A program made the translations under genes and the position numbers. Source: Candidatus Coproplasma excrementipullorum (GTDB taxonomy: Bacteria; Bacillota; Clostridia; Christensenellales; Borkfalkiaceae). Taken from it: a DNA stretch of 47,778 nt. Of this stretch, positions 39,776 through 47,778 are shown one piece after another. The stretch is from the NCBI GenBank assembly GCA_018714165.1, contig DVNU01000053.1:1-47778 (forward strand), in the 5' to 3' direction. The first letter of the stretch is position 1; the number at the start of each line of letters is the position of its first letter. The notes beneath the pieces are model-generated. The model was not told where the DNA came from and made no database searches. It was given only the letters and a program-made list of their open reading frames with translations.

Positions 39776-40702
39776 ATGGCTAAGGATACCGGGAAAGGAT
39801 TAGGCAAAGGTTTAGAGGCTCTGTTCGAGGAGACGGGTTCGGCTTTTGCCAACGTCTATGAAGGCAAATCGGCCTTTGCATCGTATACAGAAGAGGAGAG
39901 ACAGAATGCGTCGGAGATGAAGATTGCCGACATCTATCCCAATCCCAATCAGCCCAGAAAGAATTTTGACGAGCAGGCTATGCGCGAGTTGGCCGACTCA
40001 ATCAAAAAGCACGGCGTAATTATGCCCATCGTCGTCAATGACGACGGCAGCGGTAAATATATGATAATTGCGGGCGAAAGGCGCTACCGCGCGGCCAGAA
40101 TGGCCGGGCTGGACAGCATGCCTGTAGTTATACGCAATTACAGTGAACGGCAAATCAAAGAGATTTCGCTCATTGAAAACCTTCAGCGCGAGGATCTGAA
40201 CCCAATAGAGGCGGCCAGCGCAATGAAACAGTTGATGGTAGACTATAAGTTGACGCAGGATGAACTTGCCGAGCGCATAGGTAAATCCCGCCCCGCTGTT
40301 GCAAATACGTTGAGGTTGCTTTCGCTCACGCCTGAAGTTACAATGATGGTTGCTGAAGGTAAGCTTTCGGCCGGACACGCAAGAACGCTTGTGCCCCTGG
40401 CCCCTGATGACCAGATAGCCTTTGCTACCGACGCTGTAAAGAGCGGCATGTCCGTGCGCGAACTTGAAAAGAAGGTGCGTTCATATAATATCCCCGCCGA
40501 AGTCTTGGAGGAGCGCAAGAAAAAGAAGCGCGCTATAGCTTCGGTTGAGCTCAAAGATTTGGTAGAGCGCATGCGCTTTGCCTTCAGAACTAAAGTAAGC
40601 CTCATCGGCAACGATAAAAAGGGCAGAATATATATAGATTACTATTCGCGTGACGACCTCGACAGAATAGCTGAAATACTGGATATTATAGGCAAACAGT
40701 AA
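39776..40702 (+). CDS. parB: chromosome partitioning protein ParB (Spo0J)
   Basis: 308 residues. The N-terminal KGLGKGLEALF motif contacts ParA; the ParB/sulfiredoxin-like CTPase domain spans about 45-140 with GERRYRAARMAG (the CTP-binding GERRxRA box) and SLIENLQREDLNPIEAA; the HTH (about 150-200, LTQDELAERIGKSRPAVANTLRLL) binds parS; a C-terminal dimerisation domain follows. A GGAGG ribosome site precedes the ATG at 39776. Five parS-like sites flank it in this window. Confidence 0.97.
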   Translation: MAKDTGKGLGKGLEALFEETGSAFANVYEGKSAFASYTEEERQNASEMKIADIYPNPNQPRKNFDEQAMRELADSIKKHGVIMPIVVNDDGSGKYMIIAGERRYRAARMAGLDSMPVVIRNYSERQIKEISLIENLQREDLNPIEAASAMKQLMVDYKLTQDELAERIGKSRPAVANTLRLLSLTPEVTMMVAEGKLSAGHARTLVPLAPDDQIAFATDAVKSGMSVRELEKKVRSYNIPAEVLEERKKKKRAIASVELKDLVERMRFAFRTKVSLIGNDKKGRIYIDYYSRDDLDRIAEILDIIGKQ

Positions 40703-40738
40703 TAATAGGGCTTAAAGGCCAATGATTTGATTAAATTT

Positions 40739-40780
40739 CGGGCAAAATTGCTGATTTTCTGCAATTTTGCCCGATTTTTT
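40739..40780 (+). terminator. parB terminator
   Basis: A 12-bp perfect stem (40739-40750 with 40762-40773) followed by ATTTTTTATTATT. It overlaps the start of a spurious 101-codon frame. Apart from this and parS site 5, the 718 bp from 40703 to 41421 is AT-rich and shows no gene. Confidence 0.85.
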
Positions 40781-41092
40781 ATTATTTTGGCTAAAAAACC
40801 TGAAAAATGCAGAAAATGCTCAATTTTTCTTAAAAATATAAAATTTTTGGTAAGAAAAGTAAGGAATATTTTGCGCTTATTAAGGTTTACCTTATTTGTT
40901 AGTGCGTTTCTGATTATGTATTTATCAGTTTGGTTGCTTGTAGTAATTAGAAATGGTTTTGATTTGCTATTTTTAGTCTTTTTGATCGTAAATTTTTGTA
41001 TTGTTTTTTTGATTTATTATGAGTTTTTATAATTTTTTTTGTGTTTTTAGATAAGTTTTGCTCAATCTTTGTGTAGGTAATGTTGACGTTAA

Positions 41093-41108
41093 TGTTCCAC
41101 GTGAAATA
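41093..41108. promoter_or_regulatory. parS site 5
   Basis: TGTTCCACGTGAAATA: 15 of 16 match the TGTTNCACGTGAAACA consensus. Confidence 0.8.
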
Positions 41109-41421
41109 TTTAATGTTCTTTCATATATGATGATTCAGATAGTTTAGTTATCTTGATTGTTGACAACCCTGTCGTCTGCTTTATAATAATTTATGATTAT
41201 TTCTCCAATTTTGAAATAATATTGTATTCGATTTTGTCAATATTTCCCTTTTTTGTTGTTTGTTTAAATATTGCGTTGTGTCAACCTTTTAACTGTGTAA
41301 ATTGCAGGTTATATCGGTATTGCATTATAATTATGATAAAATTTAAGCTTTGCTATTGTATTGTTAAAATAATTATGTTATAATTGTTTTGCTGGTATAT
41401 GCTGTTCATAAGGGAGAGAAT

Positions 41422-41862
41422 GTGACAACTTCAATAAAGCGTTTTAAAACAAAAATTGTTCTGTCCGAGCGGAGCGTTACACTGCAAAAGCGGTTTTCAG
41501 GCCGCAAGTTGAAGTTTCTGACCTGGGAAGAGATAAAAGCCGTAGGTTTTTATGTGGGTTATGTTCCTGCTATGGGGATCGATGTGTGCACACTTTATCC
41601 CAAAGTTTTGCCGGAGTTTTACGTCAGCTATTATGACGATTTGAATATTTTCGTCTATTTTTCGACGGTCAGGCCCGTGGGGTTCGGCCTTGAGGACGTT
41701 CTGCCTGTGTTCAGGGATGAACGGAGCATCTGCCTGAATCTCGGCGGCGGACAGCAGACAAGTCTGTCCACAATTTCAAAAATTGCGCGCAAAACTGCCC
41801 AAAAGATAAGGATGCATTACAGCGGCGACATAATCAATGTCAACGCCGTATATCATAAATAG
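41422..41862 (+). CDS. uncharacterised protein, possibly PH-like domain
   Basis: 146 residues from a GTG start with GGGAGAGA upstream. The first half reads KTKIVLSERSVTLQKRF, FLTWEEIKAVGFYVGY, a strand-turn-strand pattern with a W-E-I motif like bacterial PH domains. The second half ends with a helix KIARKTAQKIRMHYSGD. No membrane span. It may belong with the ABC genes 254 bp downstream, but it has no evident functional link. Family not established. Confidence 0.6.
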   Translation: MTTSIKRFKTKIVLSERSVTLQKRFSGRKLKFLTWEEIKAVGFYVGYVPAMGIDVCTLYPKVLPEFYVSYYDDLNIFVYFSTVRPVGFGLEDVLPVFRDERSICLNLGGGQQTSLSTISKIARKTAQKIRMHYSGDIINVNAVYHK

Positions 41863-42116
41863 TGCTTTAATTTGTGTATTTGCGCAGGCTTTTATCTTAA
41901 TATTCATTTAATCTGTTTCAGAGTGCGGATATTGTTCTTTGAACTTTATTGCAGATAATCTATATTGCGCCGAGGTGTAAAAACCGCACTATAGCAAATT
42001 TCTTGCGCCTGTCTCTGAGAACAAATTTTAAAAATTTAAAATTTTGCCCTGAATTTTAATTTTTTTGAGTGGGTTTTTATGCTCATTTTCGGGCAAAAAA
42101 ATTATAAGGAGAGAAT

Positions 42117-42815
42117 ATGAACGAAATTCTTGAGTGTCAGGGGCTGACCAAGTTGTACGGCAAGTTCGTCGCGCTCGACAACGTCAGCTTTGCCGCTCCG
42201 ACGGGCGGCGTCGTCGGTCTGCTCGGCCCCAACGGCAGTGGCAAGTCAACATTTATCAAACTTGCCATGGGCATGCTTCAGCCCACTTCGGGCAGTATAA
42301 CTATCGACGGCATGGCGCCCTGTCCCGCATCTAAGGCCATTACGGCATACCTGCCCGACGCCAACTATCTCGACGAGCACCTGCGCGTGGATGGGCAGGT
42401 AAAGTACTATGCGGACTTCTTTGCCGACTTCAACCACGACAAGTGCGAAGCGCTTCTCTCGCGCCTGGGTATCTCGCCAAAGCAGAAGATCAAGGCGCTG
42501 TCCAAGGGCAACAAGGAAAAGCTGGGGCTCATCCTCACGATGTCGCGAGACGCAAAGCTGTATATCCTCGACGAACCCATCGCCGGCGTCGACCCCGCCG
42601 CGCGCGACTTTATTCTCGATACAGTCATGGCTAACCGCGCGGAGGGCTCAACCATCTTCCTCTGCACCCACCTCATTGCCGATATCGAACCCATACTCAC
42701 GCACGCAATATTTTTAAACCGCGGCCAGGTGGTTATGCAGTCGTCTGTCGACGACGTACACGTAAACCAGGGCAAGACGCTAGATGAACTTTTCAGGGAG
42801 GTGTTCAGATGGTAG
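42117..42815 (+). CDS. ABC transporter ATP-binding protein
   Basis: 232 residues. Walker A GPNGSGKST (about 37-45), signature region reduced to LSKGNKEKLGL (in place of LSGGQ), Walker B LYILDEPIAGVDP (about 152-164) and switch His in FLCTHLI. This degenerate signature is usual in the YtrB/CcmA-like exporters. AAGGAGAG precedes the ATG. The stop overlaps the permease start by seven bases, so the two form one exporter. The transported substrate is unknown. Confidence 0.92.
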   Translation: MNEILECQGLTKLYGKFVALDNVSFAAPTGGVVGLLGPNGSGKSTFIKLAMGMLQPTSGSITIDGMAPCPASKAITAYLPDANYLDEHLRVDGQVKYYADFFADFNHDKCEALLSRLGISPKQKIKALSKGNKEKLGLILTMSRDAKLYILDEPIAGVDPAARDFILDTVMANRAEGSTIFLCTHLIADIEPILTHAIFLNRGQVVMQSSVDDVHVNQGKTLDELFREVFRW

Positions 42816-43579
42816 CAAAACTTATCAAGCACGAGCTCTACCGCATATCCCGCGTGGCGGCCATTCCCGCCGCGGCAATGCTTGCTCTTGCCATAATTTT
42901 CCGCATTTCCCTCATAAATTACAGCGGCGAAGTTGCCCTGCCAGTCATCATAGGCATATTTTACGGCGTCGCCGTGTTGGGCACCTTGCTCGTGTGCGCC
43001 TGGGTGGGAATCTCACGGTTCTACACCACGCTCTTCACCCGCGAGGGGTATATGACGCTTTCTCTGCCCGTCACGGCAGACCAGCTTATAATTTCCAAAC
43101 TCCTCTCGTCCATAGTTGCCGTAATTTGCGGCTTTATGGTATGCATGCTTTCGCTGTTCATCCTTATGATCGGCCAGCAGGTGAATCTGAACGTAGTGTT
43201 TGATGAAATTTTTTCGGTTTTAAGTCAGTTCTTTAATAGCTATTCAGAGGCCTTCGGCGGGCTGTACATCTTCGAGAGTGTGCTTCTCGGCATAATATCC
43301 GTGCCTCAATCGTTGCTTTTGTTCTACCTTGTAATGAGTATAGGCCAGCTGGCTACGGTCAAAAACCGCACGGTAATCACGGTTGTCATCTACTTTGCCG
43401 CCGCCTTTGTGTGGAGCATAATCAATGAAATTGTATGCATCCCCGTGCTCAATGCTGCGGCAGAGGTCTCAATCCACCTGATGATGTGGATACGTATAAT
43501 CTTTGCGGCCGCAGTGACTGTGGGCAGTTACTTCATCGTCCGCCACATAATAAAGAACAAAGTCAATCTCATAGCCTGA
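42809..43579 (+). CDS. ABC transporter permease (six-span)
   Basis: 256 residues with six hydrophobic segments (about 15-38, 45-70, 100-125, 155-180, 190-212, 225-247). It begins MVAKLIKHELYRISR, a common start for ABC-2-type permeases. Translationally coupled to the ATPase upstream. Role in export of a peptide, antibiotic or cell-wall stress ligand is typical of the family but not visible here. Confidence 0.85.
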   Translation: MVAKLIKHELYRISRVAAIPAAAMLALAIIFRISLINYSGEVALPVIIGIFYGVAVLGTLLVCAWVGISRFYTTLFTREGYMTLSLPVTADQLIISKLLSSIVAVICGFMVCMLSLFILMIGQQVNLNVVFDEIFSVLSQFFNSYSEAFGGLYIFESVLLGIISVPQSLLLFYLVMSIGQLATVKNRTVITVVIYFAAAFVWSIINEIVCIPVLNAAAEVSIHLMMWIRIIFAAAVTVGSYFIVRHIIKNKVNLIA

Positions 43580-43655
43580 TTGACCCCCATATATGCCGCC
43601 GCGAACGCGGCGGCATTATGCATTTCTATATAGTATGGTGCTAAGGGAGGGACAA

Positions 43656-44423
43656 ATGATTAAAGTGCTGGCCATAGGCAACAGCTTTTCGCAGGACGCA
43701 CTGGCCTATCTTCACGGAATAGCGGAGGCAGGCGGAGTGGAAATCGAGGCCTGCAACCTCTTTATCGGCGGGTGCAGTTTAGAGCAGCATTGGAACAATA
43801 TCCTGAGCGGCGAGGCCGCATACGAATACGAAAAAAACGGGCAGAGCACGGGCACCTATATTTCGATAGAGGCCGCACTATGCGCCGATGAATGGGATTA
43901 TGTGGTCACCCAGCAGGCCAGTCACGACAGCGGAATGGAGCAGAGCTACTTTCCCTATATAGATGATATTGCCGCCTTTATCCGCAAAAAGGCGCCCGGG
44001 GCGCGCCTTGCTCTGCACCAGACCTGGGCATATGAGTCGGACAGTCTGCACCCCGCCTTTGCGCGGTACGGCTACAGCCAGCAGGAGATGTTCAACCGCC
44101 TTTCGCAGGCATATAGTATGGCCTCAACAGCAATTAACGCGCCGCTCATACCCAGCGGCGGGGTCATTCAGACTCTTCGCGGCCGCCCGCCCTTCAACTA
44201 CGGCCACGGCGGAATGTCGCTCTGCCGCGACGGGTTTCATATGAACATAATTTACGGCCGCTATCTCCTCGGCGCGGTGTGGTACAGATTCCTCACGGGC
44301 AACAGCTTGGCGGACAATGCGTACATTCCCCGCACCGCCCTTGCGCCCAACGCCGTCTGCGACGGGAAAATCATCGGTTTACTCAAAGGCGCCGTGGACG
44401 AGCTGGTGAGGGGGGAGGAGTGA
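43656..44423 (+). CDS. DUF4886 SGNH-hydrolase-like protein
   Basis: 255 residues. It begins MIKVLAIGNSFSQDALAYLH, the SGNH block I (GNSFS, catalytic Ser) with the DUF4886 sequence, and has GCSLEQHW, VVTQQASHDSG (Asn/Gln oxyanion region) and a late DGFHMN motif with the Asp and His of the triad. Cytoplasmic (no signal peptide). Enzyme of the GDSL/SGNH esterase-like fold, perhaps acting on acylated carbohydrates (family inference). GGGAGGG precedes the ATG; the frame is open to 43593 without a ribosome site. Confidence 0.88.
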   Translation: MIKVLAIGNSFSQDALAYLHGIAEAGGVEIEACNLFIGGCSLEQHWNNILSGEAAYEYEKNGQSTGTYISIEAALCADEWDYVVTQQASHDSGMEQSYFPYIDDIAAFIRKKAPGARLALHQTWAYESDSLHPAFARYGYSQQEMFNRLSQAYSMASTAINAPLIPSGGVIQTLRGRPPFNYGHGGMSLCRDGFHMNIIYGRYLLGAVWYRFLTGNSLADNAYIPRTALAPNAVCDGKIIGLLKGAVDELVRGEE

Positions 44424-44430
44424 ATAGTTA

Positions 44431-44467
44431 TTAAAAGGAAGAGCGGTAAAACCGCTCTTCCTTTTAA
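44431..44467. terminator. bidirectional terminator
   Basis: A 17-bp perfect stem (44431-44447 with 44451-44467, loop AAA) between the convergent DUF4886 and ypeB genes. TTTTAA follows on plus and TTTTAATAA on minus. Confidence 0.8.
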
Positions 44468-44480
44468 CTTATCCGTATTT

Positions 44481-46277
44481 TTACAGAACTGCCCTGCCCT
44501 GGGCGGTGCCGACTACGGTTAAAACCTGCACTTCGTTGCCTGTGGCCGCGTCTACATAAACAAAGTAGTCGCTGCCGTCAAACTTGCCCGCAAACTCATA
44601 GCACAGCACTTCCTGTCCGTCCACGGGTATGAGCGCCAGGCGTGAAGAGGTCACTTCAATTCTGCCGTCTATCACGCTCTGCGCCTCGGCTTTTGTTATC
44701 GTTGCCCCCGCAATATCCCTCTGCGAATGGTTCATAACATAGCTCATCGCCTCGGCGCCCGTCACAATGCCGCGCTCCTCGCACACCTTAACTTTTACCA
44801 TGTCGGGATAGAGCACAACGCCGTTCTGCACGGGGCAGAAGTTGATGTTGCACGTCGTTCCGTTCTCGCTCACCCACACGGGTTCGAGGTTTTCAAAGCC
44901 CAGCGCCTTTAAAAAGTCCGCGGCAATGTCGCGGCAGCGTTCAACAGAAAAGTTGTGCTGGGTGCACTCCTTGTAGCTGTCGAACATCACCATTTTGCCG
45001 CCCTTCTTCGAAAGTTGCGCCAGCATCTCGCCGTCGTCCGTCATCAGGGTGATGTTGTAGAAGGCCAGGTTTCCCCTGGTCGCTTCACCCGTGCACCTGG
45101 CGTCGGTAACCTTATAGTCGGCGAATATCTCGCGGGCAATGCTCTCGGCCTCGGCCTGGCTGACTTCGGCCATGCCCTCAAAGACGGAGGGATTGGTGTC
45201 CTCGCTGTTTTGTGAGAAGGGCCCGTCGAATATACCCTTGGGCTCCTCTATTACGTTGTTCTGAATGTCGTTGAACGAACCTTCGAGCACGCTGCCCTTG
45301 CCGCGCATGAGCGCTATGATGTCGCCGTTGTTTGCGGAGGCCACGATCTCGTTGAGTGCGCGCTTGAGCTTTAAGTTGTTGCGGTACATATATTCAAGGC
45401 TGGATATCTGCCACTCTTCCAGCTCGCCGCCTGCCGCAACGGTGTACAGCATACTCTGCGCGCTGTCGCCCATCTTGTTCAAAAAGCTTGCCATCTCTTC
45501 GGTCAGGGTAATTTCAAGGGGCAGGCGCTCAAGCACAACTTCGGCCATCTCGCTCTCTATCGCGATGTCCGTAAGCACCCTGGCGCGGTCGGTAGAGGAG
45601 GTGGACACCCTCGCCTTTGCAAGGTTGGAGTCAAGGTTGTCGACAATCGAGTTGAGCTCGTAGAGCGACTGCGTCTGCATACCCGCCATATTGGTCTGCA
45701 TTGCCGACATATTCATCCATCCGTAAGTGACTATGGTGGCGAGAACGAGCGAGGTTGCGCCCAGGGAGATGACCGCCGCCAGCCAGCCGCCGAATCCGGG
45801 CGAGTGGCGCTTTTCCTTTCTTTCGGCCTGCTTCTGGGCGCGCACCTTAAGGCGGTGTTCGCGCTTTGCCTGCCGCTCGGCCGCGGCTGCCTCACGCTTG
45901 GCCGCGCGGGCCTCTATTTTGGCGGCGCGCGCCTCCTTTTTCTCCTCGGCGCGCGCCTTTTTGCGCTCGTTTTTAAGCTCCCTGGCCTTTAACTTGCGTT
46001 CCTTGTTCGCCTCTGCGCGCTTGTGCCTGTCGGCCTTTCGCTGGGCCATATCCTTGGCCGAATTGCTCTTTTTGGCCTTAGTGTCGGCGTTCTTTTTCTT
46101 GCTCTGCCGTCTGGCGCGGTCGCCGCTCGTTGCCTTTACGGGCCTGTTGTTGCCCAGCTCTTCAACCGACGCGGTGTCACCTGCCGCCTGCTCGCTTTTG
46201 CGTTTGTTTTCGTCGGTGCGGGTCAGGCTCTGCGCCTTCTTTGCCCCGCTGGATATATTCTTCTTCTTTTCGCCCAT
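44481..46277 (-). CDS. ypeB: germination protein YpeB with long basic N-terminal extension
   Basis: 598 residues; the usual YpeB is near 450. One membrane span (about 162-187) precedes the YpeB domain. Before it lies a roughly 158-residue Lys/Arg/Ala/Glu-rich coiled-coil-like segment with no homology to normal YpeB. The C-terminal half has repeated PepSY-like units (EAESIAREIF, ERCRDIAADFLKALGF, KAEAQSVIDGR). YpeB is the partner needed for SleB assembly and stability in the spore inner membrane and cortex. It starts 10 bases after sleB with AGGAGG, in the classical sleB-ypeB order. Confidence 0.93.
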   Translation of the reverse strand: MGEKKKNISSGAKKAQSLTRTDENKRKSEQAAGDTASVEELGNNRPVKATSGDRARRQSKKKNADTKAKKSNSAKDMAQRKADRHKRAEANKERKLKARELKNERKKARAEEKKEARAAKIEARAAKREAAAAERQAKREHRLKVRAQKQAERKEKRHSPGFGGWLAAVISLGATSLVLATIVTYGWMNMSAMQTNMAGMQTQSLYELNSIVDNLDSNLAKARVSTSSTDRARVLTDIAIESEMAEVVLERLPLEITLTEEMASFLNKMGDSAQSMLYTVAAGGELEEWQISSLEYMYRNNLKLKRALNEIVASANNGDIIALMRGKGSVLEGSFNDIQNNVIEEPKGIFDGPFSQNSEDTNPSVFEGMAEVSQAEAESIAREIFADYKVTDARCTGEATRGNLAFYNITLMTDDGEMLAQLSKKGGKMVMFDSYKECTQHNFSVERCRDIAADFLKALGFENLEPVWVSENGTTCNINFCPVQNGVVLYPDMVKVKVCEERGIVTGAEAMSYVMNHSQRDIAGATITKAEAQSVIDGRIEVTSSRLALIPVDGQEVLCYEFAGKFDGSDYFVYVDAATGNEVQVLTVVGTAQGRAVL

Positions 46278-46287
46278 CTTTTACCTC

Positions 46288-47019
46288 CTATATGGCAAAC
46301 ACGTGCTTACCTATAACGGTAACCGTCTCTCTGCCGAAAATCCAGCTGCTCGTCGCCACGGCGGGGTTGTAGTAGTAAAGGCACCCGTAGGTGGGATCCC
46401 AGCCGTTCAAAGCGTCGCTAGCCGCGTTCATCGCCGTCTGGTCGGGCTCTAAATTTATCTGTCCGTCGCTCACGGCCGTAAAGGCGTTCTTCTGGTATAT
46501 TACGCCCGCAATGGTGTTGGGAAAGGCCGGGCTGTCCACGCGGTTGAGTATCACCGCGCCCACGGCCACCTGGCCGGTGTAGCTCTCGCCTCGCGCCTCT
46601 GCATATATGCACTTGGCCAAAAGGTACAAGTCCGAACTGGTGTAGGCGGAGTTGCCCGTGCTCTTGTTTTCATTGTCAAGAACTTTAACGCTGTCGTTCA
46701 TGCCCAGAGCGGCAAATGTAGCCTTGCCCGCCACGCCGTCTGCCGTCAGCCCGTTCTTGCGCTGGAAGTACTTGACGGCCTCAACCGTCCTGCTTCCGTA
46801 AACGCCGTCAACTTCGCCGTCGTAGTAGCCCCACATTTTCAGGCGGCGCTGAAGTTCCTTCACCTCGCCGCCCGTCGAGCCCTGTTTCAAAACGGCCGTC
46901 TCAACAACCGCCGCGGTGAGCAGGGAATTGTCCTGCATTTGTAAATTGACTGCCGCATATCCCGCAAACAACGCCACCGTCGCCGCCAGGGCTATGCCCG
47001 CTTTAAGTGCTTTTTTCAT
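46288..47019 (-). CDS. sleB: spore cortex-lytic enzyme SleB
   Basis: 243 residues. Signal peptide or anchor (about 6-24), a PG_binding_1 domain (about 45-105, QGSTGGEVKELQRRLKMWGYY and GSRTVEAVKYFQ), and a Hydrolase_2 catalytic domain (about 130-243, AKCIYAEARGESYTGQVAVGAVILNRV). E139-type Glu in the YAEARGE motif is the catalytic residue of the family. It degrades cortex peptidoglycan (lytic transglycosylase) during germination. GGGAGG lies about 12 bases before the ATG. Co-transcribed with ypeB, and 43 bp after spoIIR. Confidence 0.96.
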   Translation of the reverse strand: MKKALKAGIALAATVALFAGYAAVNLQMQDNSLLTAAVVETAVLKQGSTGGEVKELQRRLKMWGYYDGEVDGVYGSRTVEAVKYFQRKNGLTADGVAGKATFAALGMNDSVKVLDNENKSTGNSAYTSSDLYLLAKCIYAEARGESYTGQVAVGAVILNRVDSPAFPNTIAGVIYQKNAFTAVSDGQINLEPDQTAMNAASDALNGWDPTYGCLYYYNPAVATSSWIFGRETVTVIGKHVFAI

Positions 47020-47062
47020 CTAAATTTCGTTCCTCCCGCAGTGCCTTCAAGCATCGCTTTAT

Positions 47063-47596
47063 TCAGCCCTGCATAAAAAATTTATCTATTATGTCTTGTA
47101 TCAAACTGCGGTACTTAACGTCTGCCGAGGCGGCCGTGAAGCACAGCGGCGGGTATATAACGCACCACCAGTTGTCGCCCGTGCCCTCGCCCAGCTCAAT
47201 TATCAGCGCGTCGTATTCTCCCGCCTCTAAGGTCGCGCCGTCGTAAACGCGGGTGGGGAAGTATTCGCGCCTCACCTCCGCCCTGGCGGTGTAGCTCACA
47301 CCCAGGCGTGCGAGGGCCCCGTCGCACACATCCTCAATCTCGTCCGTAAGGCCGCCGATGATGCCCATCGCGCGCTCCTTTGTGGTGCACTCCGCCACAT
47401 ACGGCGTGATGAACTGCACAACTTCGTCTTTGACTTTATATTTTATCTGCTGGTCGAAGTCAGAGTTAGAGTTGGCGCGCACGTGTATGCGCAGGTATTC
47501 GCTCTCCGCCTGCTGTGCGGAAGATATCTGCGTTGCCGTCAGTACCGTTGCAATTAAGATGAGTAAAACACAAAAAGTTATACAAATTTTTTTCAT
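47063..47596 (-). CDS. spoIIR: stage II sporulation protein R (SpoIIR)
   Basis: 177 residues. An N-terminal signal or anchor (about 3-25) followed by the SpoIIR domain: EYLRIHVRANSNSDFDQQIKYKVKDEVV (about 33-60), and C-terminal GTGDNWWCVIYPPLCF (about 139-154). In the forespore, made under sigma-F, it is exported to the intermembrane space and triggers SpoIIGA to process pro-sigma-E in the mother cell. No clear Shine-Dalgarno is seen. A candidate sigma-F promoter lies immediately upstream. Confidence 0.95.
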   Translation of the reverse strand: MKKICITFCVLLILIATVLTATQISSAQQAESEYLRIHVRANSNSDFDQQIKYKVKDEVVQFITPYVAECTTKERAMGIIGGLTDEIEDVCDGALARLGVSYTARAEVRREYFPTRVYDGATLEAGEYDALIIELGEGTGDNWWCVIYPPLCFTAASADVKYRSLIQDIIDKFFMQG

Positions 47597-47601
47597 AGCT
47601 C

Positions 47602-47631
47602 TGTTATGGCCGGCAGTTATGTAATTTATAC
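47602..47631 (-). promoter_or_regulatory. possible sigma-F promoter for spoIIR
   Basis: Minus strand GTATA (47627-47631), 15-base spacer, GGCCATAACA (47602-47611), which fits GYATA-15-GGNRANANTN except at two positions. It ends five bases before the ATG, so a leaderless transcript would follow. Confidence 0.35.
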
Positions 47632-47677
47632 ATAATTAATTAAGTAACATAATTTGCGCCGCGGCGCGGCTGGCACA

Positions 47678-47778
47678 GTGAAATGCGCGCTACGCGCGCG
47701 TGAAATTCCGCTTCGCGGAATGAAATACCGCCTCAACCCCTCATTTCAATCAACCATATCAAAGGCGGTGTGAAATGC
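47678..47778. repeat. modular hairpin array, class A, copy A5 (cut by window end)
   Basis: GTGAAAT, GCGCGCTACGCGCGC, GTGAAAT, TCCGCTTCGCGGA, TGAAAT, then the core in reversed orientation (ACCGCCTCAACCCCTC...ATCAAAGGCGGT), then GTGAAATGC at the edge. It lies upstream of spoIIR. Confidence 0.85.

Noticed and set aside
40727-41032. 101-codon hydrophobic open frame after parB
   Set aside because: It begins at a TTG inside the parB terminator, has no ribosome site, and its composition is that of AT-rich intergenic DNA.
41153-41383. 76-codon open frame
   Set aside because: Only a run of Ile/Phe/Cys codons expected from AT-rich DNA, with no ribosome site.

Overview
The window reads as the replication-origin neighbourhood of an endospore-forming member of the Clostridia (Bacillota). 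Evidence seen directly: spoIIR, sleB, ypeB and yyaC homologues; the ancestral origin set rpmH-rnpA-yidD-yidC-khpB, dnaN, rsmG, parA-parB; five parS-like sites; and a switch in dominant gene direction at about 32.2 kb (mostly minus to the left, mostly plus to the right), as expected when replication forks leave from 32-36 kb. Coding DNA looks GC-balanced to GC-rich, whereas 35.3-36.65 kb is very AT-rich. The combination with short intergenic hairpin arrays suggests an uncultured gut-type clostridial lineage, but no species can be named from the sequence.

Layout. 0-8 kb: two uncharacterised membrane proteins, mnmA, a DUF4250 protein, pepT, tRNA-Arg(CCG) with a duplicated 3' end, a GH2 glycosidase and a DUF697-like membrane protein. 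8-14.3 kb (minus): a rearranged form of the classic Firmicute block cad-tmk-holB-ricT-trmN-rsmI, with a ferredoxin gene where yabA usually lies and two repeat arrays inserted. 14.8-20 kb (minus): lysS, greA, a class I aminotransferase and an Lrp/AsnC regulator. 20-25.3 kb: small conserved proteins, a permuted papain-fold hydrolase, an unknown two-domain protein and GTP-type PEP carboxykinase. 25.5-26.7 kb: an XRE regulator and queT with a candidate preQ1-type riboswitch and a terminator. 27.3-31.9 kb (minus): khpB, yidC, yidD, rnpA, rpmH, dnaN. 32.3-40.7 kb: rsmG, a SLOG protein, an unknown protein, yyaC, the AT-rich origin candidate, ftsH, parA, parB. 41.4-44.4 kb: a small unknown protein, a two-gene ABC transporter and a DUF4886 protein. 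44.5-47.6 kb (minus): spoIIR-sleB-ypeB.

The most unusual content is non-coding. At least nine gaps hold arrays of short perfect hairpins joined by a constant heptamer-like spacer. In one class the joint is GTGAAAT/ATTTCAC; in the other it is ATGAATT/AATTCAT. Both classes share the same roughly 40-bp core bounded by CCGCC/GGCGG. Other repeat families (a 44-bp hairpin in three copies, a 176-bp direct repeat, and a 13-mer plus hairpin motif shared with the pckG leader) sit beside them. Also notable: dnaA is absent from the rpmH-dnaN interval, there are two separate clusters of DnaA-box-like 9-mers, and several promoters sit so close to start codons (mnmA, rsmG, perhaps spoIIR) that leaderless transcripts are predicted.

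All family calls come from reading protein motifs by eye. No database search, folding calculation or GC-skew plot was run.
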